DNA of 47,563 nucleotides from assembly GCA_023511675.1 (NCBI GenBank), contig JAIMBC010000008.1:1-47563 (forward strand). Direction: 5' to 3'. The translations under genes were made by a program, and so were the position numbers. The DNA is from Pirellulales bacterium (lineage in GTDB: Bacteria > Planctomycetota > Planctomycetia > Pirellulales > JAIMBC01). Positions 21,001 to 31,037 of the stretch are shown piece after piece. Below the pieces are notes generated by a model. That model saw only the letters and a list, made by a program, of their open reading frames with translations. It had not been told where the DNA came from and did no database searches. Each line of letters opens with the position of its first letter. Position 1 is the stretch's first letter.

Positions 21001-21690
21001 TATGAGCAGGCGGAAAGGCTGCTAGCTGCCGGGCTGAGCGGCATGCCGCCGCCTTCTGCGGAGTGGCGGGCGGCGGCCCAGGGCTGGTTGGTATTCGCGC
21101 TGGCGGCCCAGGGACGCCGAGCCAAGGCACAAGAACTGGTGGGGGAGCTGGCCGGCGGTGCAGCCAGCGAGCTGGTTGCCCTGCTGCAAGCAGTGGATGG
21201 ACTCTTGGCCGCGTCGGAGGGGGAGGTGCGGCGTGAGCTGGCGCTGTTGCAGTTGGCCCTGTTCGATGAAATGCATGGCCGCCTGGAACAGTTGGCCGAT
21301 CAGGAGCAAGCGGCCCTGGCCCTCTGTCTGTTGCGTGCACGGCTGGCCGCGGAGGACATCCAGGGCGCACGGGCTCAGGCGGAGCGGATTGTTGCGGCGT
21401 ATCCAGAGAGGGGCCGCGTACAGGAGGCCTGCGCGCAGCTTCTCACAGACAGCATGCAACCCGAACTTTTGCAGCTTGCCGCACGCCGCTGGCAGGAGAT
21501 CGTCCGCCGGCTGCCCAACGGAGCGGCGCGCTGGCTGCACGCGAACTATTACCTGGCGCTCACCTGGGAGCGTTTGGGCCAGAAGAAAAAGGCCGCCGCC
21601 TTGGCCCGCTACGTACAACAGCTTTATCCCGAAGGCGGCACTGCCCAACTCCGCGCCCAATTCGCCGCGCTAATGAAGCGCTGCCAGTAG
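18007..21690 (+). CDS. Very large secreted/periplasmic TPR-repeat protein
   Basis: Open frame 17800-21690; signal-like WVLLCILAGTACVAPPCLA; many TPR-like helices. Start uncertain (17800, 18007 or 18070). Confidence 0.8.
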   Translation: MAGAVACRAARPIWHRQLRRWVLLCILAGTACVAPPCLADVVLLRSASLPSGRQRVEGTIEDYTGRELVMVNASGKRLRFKAQQVLRIEANWTTEHLAGNEHLARRQYAQAVSSFQAAARRETRPWVQRLIVARLVEAYRELGQYAQAAELFLELVESDPDTPWFDVAPLVWLGGSVSPRLEERARRWLQDESRPAAVLLAASHLLHTVRHEQALGRLEPLADAADARYRALARGQLWRAALQQASPEQLERWSLEAEAFPACALPGVAIVLARGHAARKNYLAAALWGLRGAVLFPEHALLAAEGLWQAGTALEKAGHGPLAARVLAELAARYPDSRLARLALERLQALDPALAAAPEAVLATVDATGRSTAPGTADDDMSAVLDTMAVPPGSEPAVQHLAAHDEPLSRFLALSEALRARRLHLVTAWYAEWLAARLPEDDPRHIELACEQSRCLIDQAIELPPPEAAPLWQQAAAVVRDVAARCPEHPRLVLAKVQQGLVELIQGELGREALLATGADEAGEDVRARLREAILLLQAADDHVQKLLRSQPPRPQETALSTRELLALSHHISFQLARAYRNQGLAYPPDSADRINALRQAQERLGPLAQLQPQHALAWPARLEEIHCLRLLGELDQAAGRLSLLKKADPPPHVQDAMQAEELRLALASGNVPRAVSLADNMAQAGGRTSADLALALLEVWLAAWREAASLSDQPETPPAGDANPPAPLGSQEELRQRAATLVQAMAQYGPYWFRRAEALLATSAGTLAASGDAELVRRAAAGLFRKGQLEQALQALAQAQHAAAAAGNPPAAFEAAFLAAAMLESSGRRAEAATQYRAAALADPQHPRAAEAHLQAVYLAAHPPADSPDPATCQAWLEEHLRTWPDAATAMQARLWLGRLLELQGDYQQAAAAYEQVPLDDRLGREALAGAVRAYDLLLSQAAQAGKDAKSLAAEAGRRFARLVDPAHGSLPAEWSPAQRDAVLAAARVWLLYTTDHYEQAERLLAAGLSGMPPPSAEWRAAAQGWLVFALAAQGRRAKAQELVGELAGGAASELVALLQAVDGLLAASEGEVRRELALLQLALFDEMHGRLEQLADQEQAALALCLLRARLAAEDIQGARAQAERIVAAYPERGRVQEACAQLLTDSMQPELLQLAARRWQEIVRRLPNGAARWLHANYYLALTWERLGQKKKAAALARYVQQLYPEGGTAQLRAQFAALMKRCQ

Positions 21691-22450
21691 TGATGCCCTG
21701 CGCCGCATACCACCGGCGTGGTGCACTGCCGCCCTGGCAATGGCTGGCACGCATTGGAATAAGCGTGGGCAATTGTGCTTGGATCTCCCCATGCCTGGCG
21801 GCATGGCCGCCAGTGCAAGCGGGCTACGACCTTGACCTCTTCTTGTACCATCGCGGTGCGGAAAGGCCGATGGGGATTGCGCAGGCGGGTTGCCATCCAC
21901 CTGAAGCTGGGGCGTATGCCGGCAGCCGACAAAGACCAAATGGAGTTCCATCTTCGCCGGCTCGATCAAGACGAAACACTAGCCAACGAACACTCGCCCC
22001 TGGGCCAGATCCCTGCGCCGGCAATTCGGCTGAGCACGTCGAACTGCTACGACCGGACGAAAGCGGTATTCGTCCTGCTGGCTCTATCCCCGAACCGGCG
22101 CCGCGAAAGTTGCTTGAGACGACGCTGCATGAAGCCATCTGTGCGGGCCGCGCCCGCCGCGACGCATGCCAACCGCACATACCTCATGGTATGGGTTTGT
22201 TTTCGCCCTCTTGCCTGTTCCCTGACACACCGCAAGACAACGGCGTTGGGTGAGGAATGGACGACGTTCCATCTTCGCCGCTGGTGGACCACAACGGTAC
22301 ACGACAAGCATTCTCTATGAGGTTGCTAGCTCTTGGCCTGGTTAAGAAGATTTCGAGCAAGCGAGCGTGTTGCAGGAGGGCAAAGCCGATCGATGGAGCG
22401 AAGTGGCGGTTGCGGGCAGAGAGGTTGCTGCGCATTGCGCAAAGCGGCCG

Positions 22451-22515
22451 TCTCTCGTTGCTCTCGTTTCCAGGCTCGCACCTGGGAACACAATTCCTGC
22501 GAGGCTCTGCCTCGG
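22451..22515. repeat. Degenerate two-hairpin palindromic repeat
   Basis: TCTCTCGTTGCTCTCGTTTCCAGGCTCGCACCTGGGAACACAATTCCTGCGAGGCTCTGCCTCGG; hairpins TTTCCAGG..CCTGGGAA and CGAGGC-TCT-GCCTCG. Confidence 0.5.
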
Positions 22516-22876
22516 TCGTCGCCATTGCCGCCAAAGGCCTCCGTCTGCCGTTACGCTCTGAGCCCAGGCCGTCACGTTCGAAGTGACCGCTTCGTGCGGT
22601 CCTGGCGTCTTCAAATACGCTGGCACTTGAGGGCCGCAGCGTGCGTGGACCCGCTCAAACGGGTTACTACGAATCCAATGGATCGCCTCACCACGAGCGG
22701 CGCGACCGCATTCAGGGGATCGATGGAGCCAGCGCAGAAACTGATAAATGGGCCGACTGGCAATGGGCACGCAGTGTGCTGGGGCGCGCCACAACGGTGT
22801 GAGTCGGGCGACGAAGGCGATGAATCTTGGCACTACACCAGCACATGCGGCGAGGCGGGGGAGGGCGAACGATGCA

Positions 22877-23014
22877 CGCGGCTGCGGGGCCGCCGGGCAC
22901 GCTCCGCTGCTGTGCGGTCGGGTACGCTCGCCTGCGGGACCGCAGTAGCCTGACTGGTCAGTGGGAGAAAGATTGACGTTGGGCACGCTCGCCTACGGGG
23001 CCGCCGGGCACGCG
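22877..23014. repeat. Cluster of GC-rich imperfect direct repeats (GGGYACGCTCGCCTRCGGGRCCGC)
   Basis: GGGTACGCTCGCCTGCGGGACCGC (22920-22943) and GGGCACGCTCGCCTACGGGGCCGC (22981-23004), 21/24 identical; a further partial copy near 22880-22915. Confidence 0.55.
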
Positions 23015-23569
23015 GGGGCATGGAGAGGGAGCTGGCACAGCTTGACGCCGTGGGGGGAACTGGTCCAATGGAGGTAAGATCAACTTGACCAACTCCGCTT
23101 CCCCTACATGCTGCGTTGCTGCCTACGGGCGCCCTGTCGAGCCGCGGGGGCCGCAGCAGGCAACCATAGATCACTGCCCTTCGCGCCATGGACCTACCAC
23201 CCATGGCCCCTCCTGTAATAGGGGGGGGAAGCACGTCCGCCCGCCGTACGCTACGGCTGCCTGCCGCAGGCGAGCAGCCCTGGGCTGCCCAACCTTTGCG
23301 ACAGCCGGTGGGGCGGTGGTATCGAGGTAGCTGGCGCCGGCTCGCGCAGCAGGAAGGTCGGCTGGCATTGGATTCTCCGCGGGCAGGCAAACTCGCTACG
23401 CCTCAGGGGGCCGGCAATTCGAGCTGGCAGGTCGTGCCAGGCAGCAGCCCTCGGCTCGCGTCGCCCATCGTGCTCGAAAACGGCATGAGCATCCCACGGC
23501 TCACGCCTCGATTTCACCCTCACAGGCACGATCTGGCAGACCCACGCCGGCGTGCGGAGCGATCGCATC

Positions 23570-25789
23570 ATGCGGCTTGCTATCAACAGTCAACTTGGGC
23601 CGTACCAGATCCTCGCGTTCGTCGGCAGCGGAGGCATGGGGGAGGTGTATCGTGCACGCGACTCGCGGCTGGAGCGGGAAGTGGCCATCAAGGTGCTGCC
23701 GGAGGCCTATGCGGAAGATGCCCAAGCAGTGGGGCGTTTCTTCCGTGAGATGCGGGCGGTGGCCGCACTTTCGCATCCGAACATTGTGACCATCTTTGAC
23801 ATTGGCACGGAGGGGGGGCTGGCCTATGCGGTGATGGAGCTGTTGCACGGCCAGACGTTGCGTCGGCGCACGCAGCAAGGGTTGTTGGAGTGGCCGCGTG
23901 CGGTGGAGATTGGGCAGGGCCTTGCCGAGGGGCTTTCGGCTGCGCACGCCAAGGGGATCGTGCATCGCGACATCAAGCCGGAGAACGTATTCCTGACCGA
24001 GGACGGGGGGGTGAAGATCCTGGACTTTGGGCTGGCGCGGTTACAGAGCCATGGGGGTTCGGCCGGTGTGGGCGCATCATTGCTGGCGACGCAGCCGGGC
24101 ATGCTGTTGGGCACGGTGGCCTACATGTCGCCGGAGCAGGTGCGCGGCACGGTGGCGGATGCGCGGAGCGATATTTTTTCGTTGGGGTGCGTGTTGTACG
24201 AGATGGTGGCGGGGCAGCGGCCGTTTGTGGGCGGATCGGCGGGCGAGACGATGGCGTCCATCCTGCACGCGTCTCCGGCGGAGCTGAGTCAATCGGGGCA
24301 GCATCGGCCGGCGGAACTGGACCGGCTGATCATGCGGTGCCTGCACAAGGAGCCGGCACGCCGCTGGCAGACGATGCGAGAGGTGGCCCAAGCCTTGCGG
24401 CAGCTTGGGCAAGGCGCGCTGGGTGGCAGAGGGGACAGCCATCGGTTGCTGGAAACGGCCAGTTTCTTGAACACGCCTCATCCTGCCGCCGACGTGCCGC
24501 GCGGTCCTTCGTTGGCGGTGCTGCCCTTTCGCAACATGAGTTCGGATCCCGAGAATGAGTTCTTCAGCGACGGGCTGGCGGAAGAGCTGATCAGCGTGCT
24601 CAGCAAGTTGCAGGGCTTGCGTGTGGCATCGAGGACTTCCTCCTTCGTGTTTCGAGGCAGGGACGAGGACGTACGCAAGATCGGCGAGCAGCTCAACGTA
24701 CGGCACGTGCTGGAGGGGAGCGTCCGCAAGGCCGGCAGCCGGTTGCGGATCAGCGTGCAGCTCGTGAACACCGCGGACGGCTACCAGCTCTGGTCCGAGA
24801 CGTACAACCGAGAGCTGCAAGATGTGTTTGCCATCCAGGACGAGATTGCTCAGAGCATTGCCAGTTCGCTCCAGGTGATCTTGACGGAAAGCGAGAAGCG
24901 GAAGATCGAGCGTGCGCCTACCTGCAATGCGGAGGCCTACGAGCACTACCTGCGCGGCCGTTACTACGTGCGGCAGTTTCGCCGCGAGACGTTCGAGCTA
25001 GCCCTGCAAATGTTCTCACGCGCCATTGCCATCGATCCCAACTATGCCCTGGCATACGCCGGCACTGCCGACTGCCATTCGCTGCTGTACGTCTCGTTCA
25101 ATCATCCCACCAGCGTGGAAGCGGCCGACCAGGCCAGCCGCAAGGCCCTGGAGCTGGCACCCGAACTGGCCGAGGCGCATGTGGCCCGTTGCCTGGCAGT
25201 CTCTCTGAAAAAGGACTACGCCGAGGCCGAACGTGAATTCCAGCGAGCCGTCGGCCTCGATCCCAACCTCTTCGAGGCCTATTACTACTACGGACGCACC
25301 TGCCACGCCCAAGGCAAGTATCTGGAGGCGGCGCGTCTCTTCGAGCATGCCTGCCGCCTCTGCCCCGATGACTACCAGGCCTCCTCCTATCTGGCCATGG
25401 TGTATGGCGAATTGGGCCGTACCGCCGACGCACAGGCAGCCAACCGCCGCGCGGCCGAGCTGGTCACCAAGCACCTCCACGCGCACCCCAACGATCTGCG
25501 GGCTTTGAACACGGGGGCGGTGATCTTGTGCCGCGTGGGCGACTCGCAGCGGGCCCTGGCGTGGGCAGAACGCGCCCTGGCCATCGGGCCGGACGAGCCC
25601 ATTACCCTTTACAACGTGGCCTGTGCCTATGCCCTGTTGGGTGAAGTGGAAAAGGCCATGTGCTGCCTCGAAAACGCCGTCACCCACGGCTATGCCCACA
25701 AGGCATGGCTGGCGCACGACTCGGACCTAGCCTCCCTTCGAAGCCTACCGCGGTTTCAGGCGTTGCTGGCCGACGCCGCCAAGCAATGA
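23570..25789 (+). CDS. Serine/threonine protein kinase with C-terminal TolB-like and TPR regions
   Basis: LGPYQILAFVGSGGMGEVYRARD, VHRDIKPENVFL, LDFGLAR; SLAVLPFRNMSSDPENEFFSDGLAEELISVLSKL...GSVRKAGSRLRISVQLVN; TPRs. Confidence 0.93.
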   Translation: MRLAINSQLGPYQILAFVGSGGMGEVYRARDSRLEREVAIKVLPEAYAEDAQAVGRFFREMRAVAALSHPNIVTIFDIGTEGGLAYAVMELLHGQTLRRRTQQGLLEWPRAVEIGQGLAEGLSAAHAKGIVHRDIKPENVFLTEDGGVKILDFGLARLQSHGGSAGVGASLLATQPGMLLGTVAYMSPEQVRGTVADARSDIFSLGCVLYEMVAGQRPFVGGSAGETMASILHASPAELSQSGQHRPAELDRLIMRCLHKEPARRWQTMREVAQALRQLGQGALGGRGDSHRLLETASFLNTPHPAADVPRGPSLAVLPFRNMSSDPENEFFSDGLAEELISVLSKLQGLRVASRTSSFVFRGRDEDVRKIGEQLNVRHVLEGSVRKAGSRLRISVQLVNTADGYQLWSETYNRELQDVFAIQDEIAQSIASSLQVILTESEKRKIERAPTCNAEAYEHYLRGRYYVRQFRRETFELALQMFSRAIAIDPNYALAYAGTADCHSLLYVSFNHPTSVEAADQASRKALELAPELAEAHVARCLAVSLKKDYAEAEREFQRAVGLDPNLFEAYYYYGRTCHAQGKYLEAARLFEHACRLCPDDYQASSYLAMVYGELGRTADAQAANRRAAELVTKHLHAHPNDLRALNTGAVILCRVGDSQRALAWAERALAIGPDEPITLYNVACAYALLGEVEKAMCCLENAVTHGYAHKAWLAHDSDLASLRSLPRFQALLADAAKQ

Positions 25790-25811
25790 GCCGGCCCGCC
25801 GCCGCGCGGCC

Positions 25812-27293
25812 TCACTCCTGGCGGCAGGTATATTGCAGATCGTCAAAATAGATGCGCTGGGCGTTGCCGTCGATCCAGGTGGTGATGATGCCGAAGCGGT
25901 CGAATGCCGTGGGCGCATCGGCTCGCCCCGGCGCCAGGTCGAGCTGCACGCGTTGCCCATCGAAGTCCACGGTGATGCGCCCCTGCCCGCCGGAAGCCCC
26001 AGGATCATACTCCAGACTCCAGTCGTGCGCCGTGCCGTCGGGCAGAATGTGCGGCAGGCCGGGACCTGCTGCGTAGGCCTCTGCTCCGTTGGACAATCGG
26101 CAGGCTGGATAGAAGAAGAATCCGTCTCGGCTGGGCCCTTCGACCACGATCCCCAGGAAGTTGTGGGGCAAGGCGGAATCTTGCGAGTCGCTGCGGGCGG
26201 TGCTGCGCTGCGAGTGGAAGAAGCCCAGCAGCGACGTGCTATCGCTCACGCCGCGGCAGAGGCTCGCGCGCCCAGAGGCCCGCAAGGGCTTGTCTGTGGA
26301 GAGCAGGTCCAGTCGATCTGCATAATATGCCGTGCGTTCGGGGTAACGGATATCGCCCCGGAATACCAGACCGCCCAGCTCTCCGCGGCCTTGGCCGCCG
26401 GCGAATGAGGTGTCGCTAAAACCGAAGTCAAAGCGGGGCCGCACGTCGTAGCTGACATAGTGGCGGCGGTTGCTCCGGCCTTCCCAGCCGGGATCGTCGT
26501 CGAAAGTCTCTGGGTCGCCGTTCACAACCAGGTCGTCCAGCCAGACCTCGCCTCCTTGATCGAAGTGCTTGGGTATGGCCAGCAGGCCGAAGCGGTTGAA
26601 CGTTGCGCCGTCTTGCTTGTGGCCGGCATCGAGATGGCACACGGCTGTCTGGCCGTCGATGGAGACCTTGATGCTGCCGCCGCCGTGGTTGCCGTGCGGG
26701 TCGTATTGCATCGACCATTGGTGCGGCATGTTCGCCGCAAATCCAAGCGGTTCCCGCCGGCCGGTTTGTTGATCGATCCTGGTGGCAAAGCCGCCCGGGT
26801 TGTCTCCTCCGGCACGCCAACGGCTGGTGGCGTACTCGACATAGGCATAGAACACGTCTCCCCGCCCGTACAATCGCAGCACGATGCTGTTGGGCGTGCG
26901 CCACTCGTTGAGCGTGTCCGCGTTGAAAAAGCCCACCAGCACATGGAAGTGGGGGCTGGTGCAGGCGAACATCCCGGAGGCACTCAGGCGGTCGTCCAGC
27001 GTGGCCGGGCGGATGGGCCGCGCGTAGTATGCCGCCTCGCCCGCCGGCGTGATATGGCCGCCGATCTCGCCAGCCGCAGCCCCCCCGGCATGGCGTGTAT
27101 TGCTGTAGCCGAAGTCCTGCCTCACCTCGGCCGGCGGCAGGGACGAGCGGTTGTTGTGCCCCTCCCAGCCGGGATCCCGGTCGAACGTCTCCACGCGTTC
27201 CTCGGCGTGCGCCGGCGTAACCGCCGCCAAGAGCGGAAACACGGCCGCCGGCACCGAGAACAGGGCGCCACGACTGAACAAGCAATGTCGCAT
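25812..27293 (-). CDS. Secreted protein of unknown function with an internal tandem domain duplication
   Basis: Signal-like N terminus; ETFDRDPGWEGHNNR...DFGYSNT...WSMQYDP...FNRFGLL...WLDDL repeated as ETFDDDPGWEGRSNR...DFGFSDT...WSLEYDP...FDRFGII...YFDDL. Confidence 0.75.
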   Translation of the reverse strand: MRHCLFSRGALFSVPAAVFPLLAAVTPAHAEERVETFDRDPGWEGHNNRSSLPPAEVRQDFGYSNTRHAGGAAAGEIGGHITPAGEAAYYARPIRPATLDDRLSASGMFACTSPHFHVLVGFFNADTLNEWRTPNSIVLRLYGRGDVFYAYVEYATSRWRAGGDNPGGFATRIDQQTGRREPLGFAANMPHQWSMQYDPHGNHGGGSIKVSIDGQTAVCHLDAGHKQDGATFNRFGLLAIPKHFDQGGEVWLDDLVVNGDPETFDDDPGWEGRSNRRHYVSYDVRPRFDFGFSDTSFAGGQGRGELGGLVFRGDIRYPERTAYYADRLDLLSTDKPLRASGRASLCRGVSDSTSLLGFFHSQRSTARSDSQDSALPHNFLGIVVEGPSRDGFFFYPACRLSNGAEAYAAGPGLPHILPDGTAHDWSLEYDPGASGGQGRITVDFDGQRVQLDLAPGRADAPTAFDRFGIITTWIDGNAQRIYFDDLQYTCRQE

Positions 27294-27893
27294 GGGAAGG
27301 CGTCTGTATCGAGCACGTGCTGGCGGAGAGGACGGCTACCCGCAACCATTGTTGCAGCGCGATGGCCGCCCTTGCCAGGGGAAACGTCTGGGTGGGGAAT
27401 CATGGAGGGCGGGCGGCAGAGGCTTCTGTCTTTTCAAACTGCCCTGGCCTCGGCAGGCACGGCTGGCCTCCACGCGTCACTGTGCCAAGCCAGGTAGAAC
27501 ATGCCGGCCGGCGCAGGCGGCGACGTGCGGGTCGGCGGTGCCCGCGGCGCTGTGCGGCCGCCTGAGAGCCGTAAAGCAGCGGCGACGGATGGAGCACGGC
27601 TGCCACCCTGGCAAACAGTGCAGCTACGTGCGCTGCCACAGGTGTTGGCTGACCGCCGTCCGCACTTCGCGGTCTTGCTGCTGGCGTCTCGGGTCATCAA
27701 CTCCGCGGGCAACACGCAGAAGCTCGGCAAGCCAGAGTGCAACGAGCACGGCCTGCCCAAGGCGTCGGGATGAGCCGAGATGAGAATTCTGGATAACTCT
27801 GATCTGAATCGACGCGGGGAGCTGTTGCCTAGAGGGTTCGTGCTGCATATGCCCTGCTGTTTTCGGCTTTCAGGCAGTGCCGTGCCAACTGAG

Positions 27894-27922
27894 TTGCTCC
27901 GTGCGATGGATGTGGGTTATAG
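27894..27922 (+). promoter_or_regulatory. Candidate sigma70-like promoter TTGCTC-N17-TTATAG upstream of the FHA gene
   Basis: -35 at 27894-27899 and -10 at 27917-27922, ~110 bp upstream of ATG 28033. Confidence 0.35.
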
Positions 27923-28032
27923 TGACAGTGTGCGGCCCTGAGGTGGTTGGTGCAGGCCGCACTCGTCCGGCAGTTCGAGCAGGGCTGCCTGATAGAGGCC
28001 ACCCCCGGGTGCAAGGTGCGTGAGTGAGGCCA

Positions 28033-28821
28033 ATGGATGCCCGGCTGGTAGTTGTGGAAGGCAAGGCCACGCGAAAGGTGGTGCAGCTCAAGCTGCCTAC
28101 CACCATCGGCCGTTCGCGCGAGGCGGACCTCAAGGTCGGCCATGCCTCGGTAAGCCGCATTCATTGTGAGATTTATGAGCTAGACGGTGCCTTGGTCGTG
28201 CGAGACGCTGGCTCCCTCAATGGCACCTTCATAGACAACGTGCGGATTACGGAGTCCATCCTCAAGCCGGGAGATCGGCTCACCGTGGGGCCGCTGACCT
28301 TTGTCGCTGAGTATGAGCATCAGGGCGACTTCCCAGTATTGCCCGTCCGGGCGGCCCCCAGTGCCACGACCACCGTGCCTGACGACGCACTCAAGCGCAT
28401 CGCCAGCGCTTCGGCCAGCTCCACCTCGCCTGGCTTCAGTCCTCCGCCGGTGCCTATACCGTTGGGCACTGCTGTGCCTGCCCCGCTCCCCCACAATCTG
28501 CCCCTAGCCGCTGAAGAGACGGCAGAGAGCGCGTCGCCTGCTCCGCCTGTCGAGGCAGCCGGGGGAGATGCGTCCCCCCAAGCCCCGTCTCCACACCAGG
28601 GCGGCAACGCCTCCGCAGCGAACGTGCCGGCAACGATTGATCTCCCCCCCACGTTGGACATGCCGGCGGAGCCGGGTGCCGTGGCCCCGCCTACGCCCGA
28701 TGTGCCGCCCGCTAGCGCTCAGCTACCCTTTCTGCCGCCCGGCACGGATCAGGGCGTCCAGCAAGTAGACGAAGACGACGACGACCTGCAGAACTTCTTT
28801 CAGGAACTCGGCCTGAAATGA
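28033..28821 (+). CDS. FHA-domain protein with Pro/Ala-rich linker and acidic C-terminal tail
   Basis: [68 protein letters not shown]; tail [17 protein letters not shown]. Confidence 0.88.
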   Translation: MDARLVVVEGKATRKVVQLKLPTTIGRSREADLKVGHASVSRIHCEIYELDGALVVRDAGSLNGTFIDNVRITESILKPGDRLTVGPLTFVAEYEHQGDFPVLPVRAAPSATTTVPDDALKRIASASASSTSPGFSPPPVPIPLGTAVPAPLPHNLPLAAEETAESASPAPPVEAAGGDASPQAPSPHQGGNASAANVPATIDLPPTLDMPAEPGAVAPPTPDVPPASAQLPFLPPGTDQGVQQVDEDDDDLQNFFQELGLK

Positions 28822-31037
28822 CCGTTGCGGTAGGCCCGTGTTGCTGGGCGGCAGCCGTGCTGTTGTGTGCGGTGTTGTCGGCCGTGGGCTGTGGCGCGGC
28901 GGCAGAACCGGCGGCGGGCGAAAAGCCATCCGGCAAGGTGGAGGATGGGGCCGAGAGTCTTGGCAAAGGTGTGGCCGCAAGTGCGGCTGAGAGCGGCGGG
29001 GCGAGTGGGGGCGGGCGTCGAGCAGCAAGTGCGGCCAAACGTGGAGCCGCGGGTCGGCACAGTGCAGGTCGCGTTGCGGATGCGGACTCGGCCGCCGCGG
29101 CTGGAACGGGTGCACAGGAGCATGCTGCCGAGCCGGCGGCGGCCGATGCAACACCAAAGCACGGCGCAGCCGCGGCACAGGCGGGGCGCCATGCCAACCG
29201 TCTGGCGAGGGAAACCAGCCCCTACCTGCTGTTGCACGCGCACAACCCTGTGGACTGGTATCCGTGGGGAGAAGAGGCGTTGGAGCGTGCGCGGGCGGAG
29301 GGCAAGCTGATTTTTCTCTCCATTGGCTACTCGAGCTGCTACTGGTGCCACGTGATGGAGCGGGAGAGCTTCATGGATGAGGAGGTAGCGGCCTATCTGA
29401 ACGAACACTTTGTGTGTATCAAGGTCGATCGGGAGGAGCGGCCAGATATCGACGAACTCTACATGACGGCTCTGAGCCTGCTTGGTCGGCGTGGGGGCTG
29501 GCCTCTGACGATGATCCTCACGCCCGAAGCGCTGCCCATCTATGGCGGCACGTATTTTCCTCCGCGAGACAGGCTGGTGGTGCCGCCTGGCGGCGAGGCG
29601 GAACAGCCTCAGAGGCTGCCCGGTCTGCTCAGTTTGCTGCGCGTGGTGCGGGAGGCATGGGAGGAGAAGCCGGCGGAACTGCGGCAGGGGGCCGAGCAGC
29701 TTGCCGCGGCTGTCCGCCGTGTCCTGTCCGGTCCGCCGGGGCTGGCGGCCCGTCCCCCGCATGAGAACATTGCGGAACTGGTAGTTGCTGAACTGGCGGC
29801 CCGCTACGACGAGCGCCATGGCGGGTTCTCTGGGGGCAGCTTCGATCAGCCCAAGTTTCCCGAGCCTTCCAACCTGACGTTCTTGCTGGATCTGGCGGAA
29901 CACGAGGGCCACGTCCAGGCCCGGCGCATGCTGGAAGGCACGCTGAATGCCCTGGCTGCCGGAGGAATTCGGGACCATCTGGGGGGTGGGTTCCATCGCT
30001 ACAGCACGGAACGCACCTGGAGCGTGCCTCACTTCGAGAAGATGCTCTATGACAATGCTCAACTGGCCTCGCTGTTTGCCCGCGCCTACGCGCTGTGGCA
30101 AGATGAGGAACATCGGCGGGTCGTGGAGGAGCTGGTTGCGTTCATGCTGCGAGAAATGCAGTCTCCGCAAGGAGGGTTCTACTCAGCGATTGACGCGGAG
30201 ACGAACGGCGAAGAGGGGGCCTATTACGTCTGGTCGGCCGAAGAGCTGCGCAGCCTGATCCCGCCCGAAGAGTGGGCGGCCTTCGCCGCGGCCTACAGCC
30301 TCGATGGCGAACCGACCTTTGAGGGCCGCTACGTGCTCCGCCGGCCGCAGGGTGTTCCGGCCCAAGAGGCAGCAGCGGGCGACGACGTTACGCAGCACCA
30401 GAAGTTCGCAGACCTGCGGCGCCGCCTGCTGGCCGCGCGAGAAGAGCGGGAACGCCCGCTGGTGGACGTCAAGGTGCTGTGCGGCTGGAATGGTTTGGCC
30501 ATTCGCGGTTTGGCAGATGCGGGCAGATGCCTGCGCCAGAGCGAGTATGTGGATGCGGCGGCACGTGCTGCCGAATTCGTACTCTCTCAGATGCGAACGG
30601 CAGAAGGCCGCTTGCTGCGGGTGCACGCGGGGGGACAGGCTCATGGTACGGCATTTCTGGATGACTATGCCTTGTTGATCGACGGCCTGCTTGCCCTGCA
30701 CGAGGCGACGGGGGATGCTCGCTGGCTGGCCGAGGCCCGTTCGTTGCAACAGCAGCAGATTGAGCTGTTCTGGGACCATGCCGGGGGGGGATTCTTCTAC
30801 ACGCCCAGCGATCACGAGGCCCTGTTTGCACGCAGCAAGGACCCGGTGGACTCTGCCTTGCCATCGGGCAACGCCGTTTCGGCAAGCAACCTGGTCTACC
30901 TGGGCCGCGTGCTGGGAGAAGCCGCATGGCAAGAACAGGCGCGCCAAACCGTGCTGGCGTTCTCCTCGCTCATCGAGAACTCTCCGGCTGCCGTGCCGAG
31001 ATTGGTTCAGGCGTGGCTCGCCCTGAAGCGGGGCTAA
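28818..31037 (+). CDS. DUF255/YyaL-like thioredoxin-domain protein with N-terminal export signal
   Basis: [62 protein letters not shown] overlap with the FHA stop; N-term [30 protein letters not shown]. Confidence 0.92.
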   Translation: MTVAVGPCCWAAAVLLCAVLSAVGCGAAAEPAAGEKPSGKVEDGAESLGKGVAASAAESGGASGGGRRAASAAKRGAAGRHSAGRVADADSAAAAGTGAQEHAAEPAAADATPKHGAAAAQAGRHANRLARETSPYLLLHAHNPVDWYPWGEEALERARAEGKLIFLSIGYSSCYWCHVMERESFMDEEVAAYLNEHFVCIKVDREERPDIDELYMTALSLLGRRGGWPLTMILTPEALPIYGGTYFPPRDRLVVPPGGEAEQPQRLPGLLSLLRVVREAWEEKPAELRQGAEQLAAAVRRVLSGPPGLAARPPHENIAELVVAELAARYDERHGGFSGGSFDQPKFPEPSNLTFLLDLAEHEGHVQARRMLEGTLNALAAGGIRDHLGGGFHRYSTERTWSVPHFEKMLYDNAQLASLFARAYALWQDEEHRRVVEELVAFMLREMQSPQGGFYSAIDAETNGEEGAYYVWSAEELRSLIPPEEWAAFAAAYSLDGEPTFEGRYVLRRPQGVPAQEAAAGDDVTQHQKFADLRRRLLAAREERERPLVDVKVLCGWNGLAIRGLADAGRCLRQSEYVDAAARAAEFVLSQMRTAEGRLLRVHAGGQAHGTAFLDDYALLIDGLLALHEATGDARWLAEARSLQQQQIELFWDHAGGGFFYTPSDHEALFARSKDPVDSALPSGNAVSASNLVYLGRVLGEAAWQEQARQTVLAFSSLIENSPAAVPRLVQAWLALKRG

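Noticed and set aside
21946-22280. 14-bp repeat TTCCATCTTCGCCG (21946 and 22267)
   Set aside because: A few 14-mer matches are expected by chance in a window this size; flanks do not extend the match.
22342-22986. 214-aa minus-strand and 206-aa plus-strand ORFs in the 1.9-kb gap
   Set aside because: Mutually overlapping, cross repeat elements, composition like random GC-rich translation.
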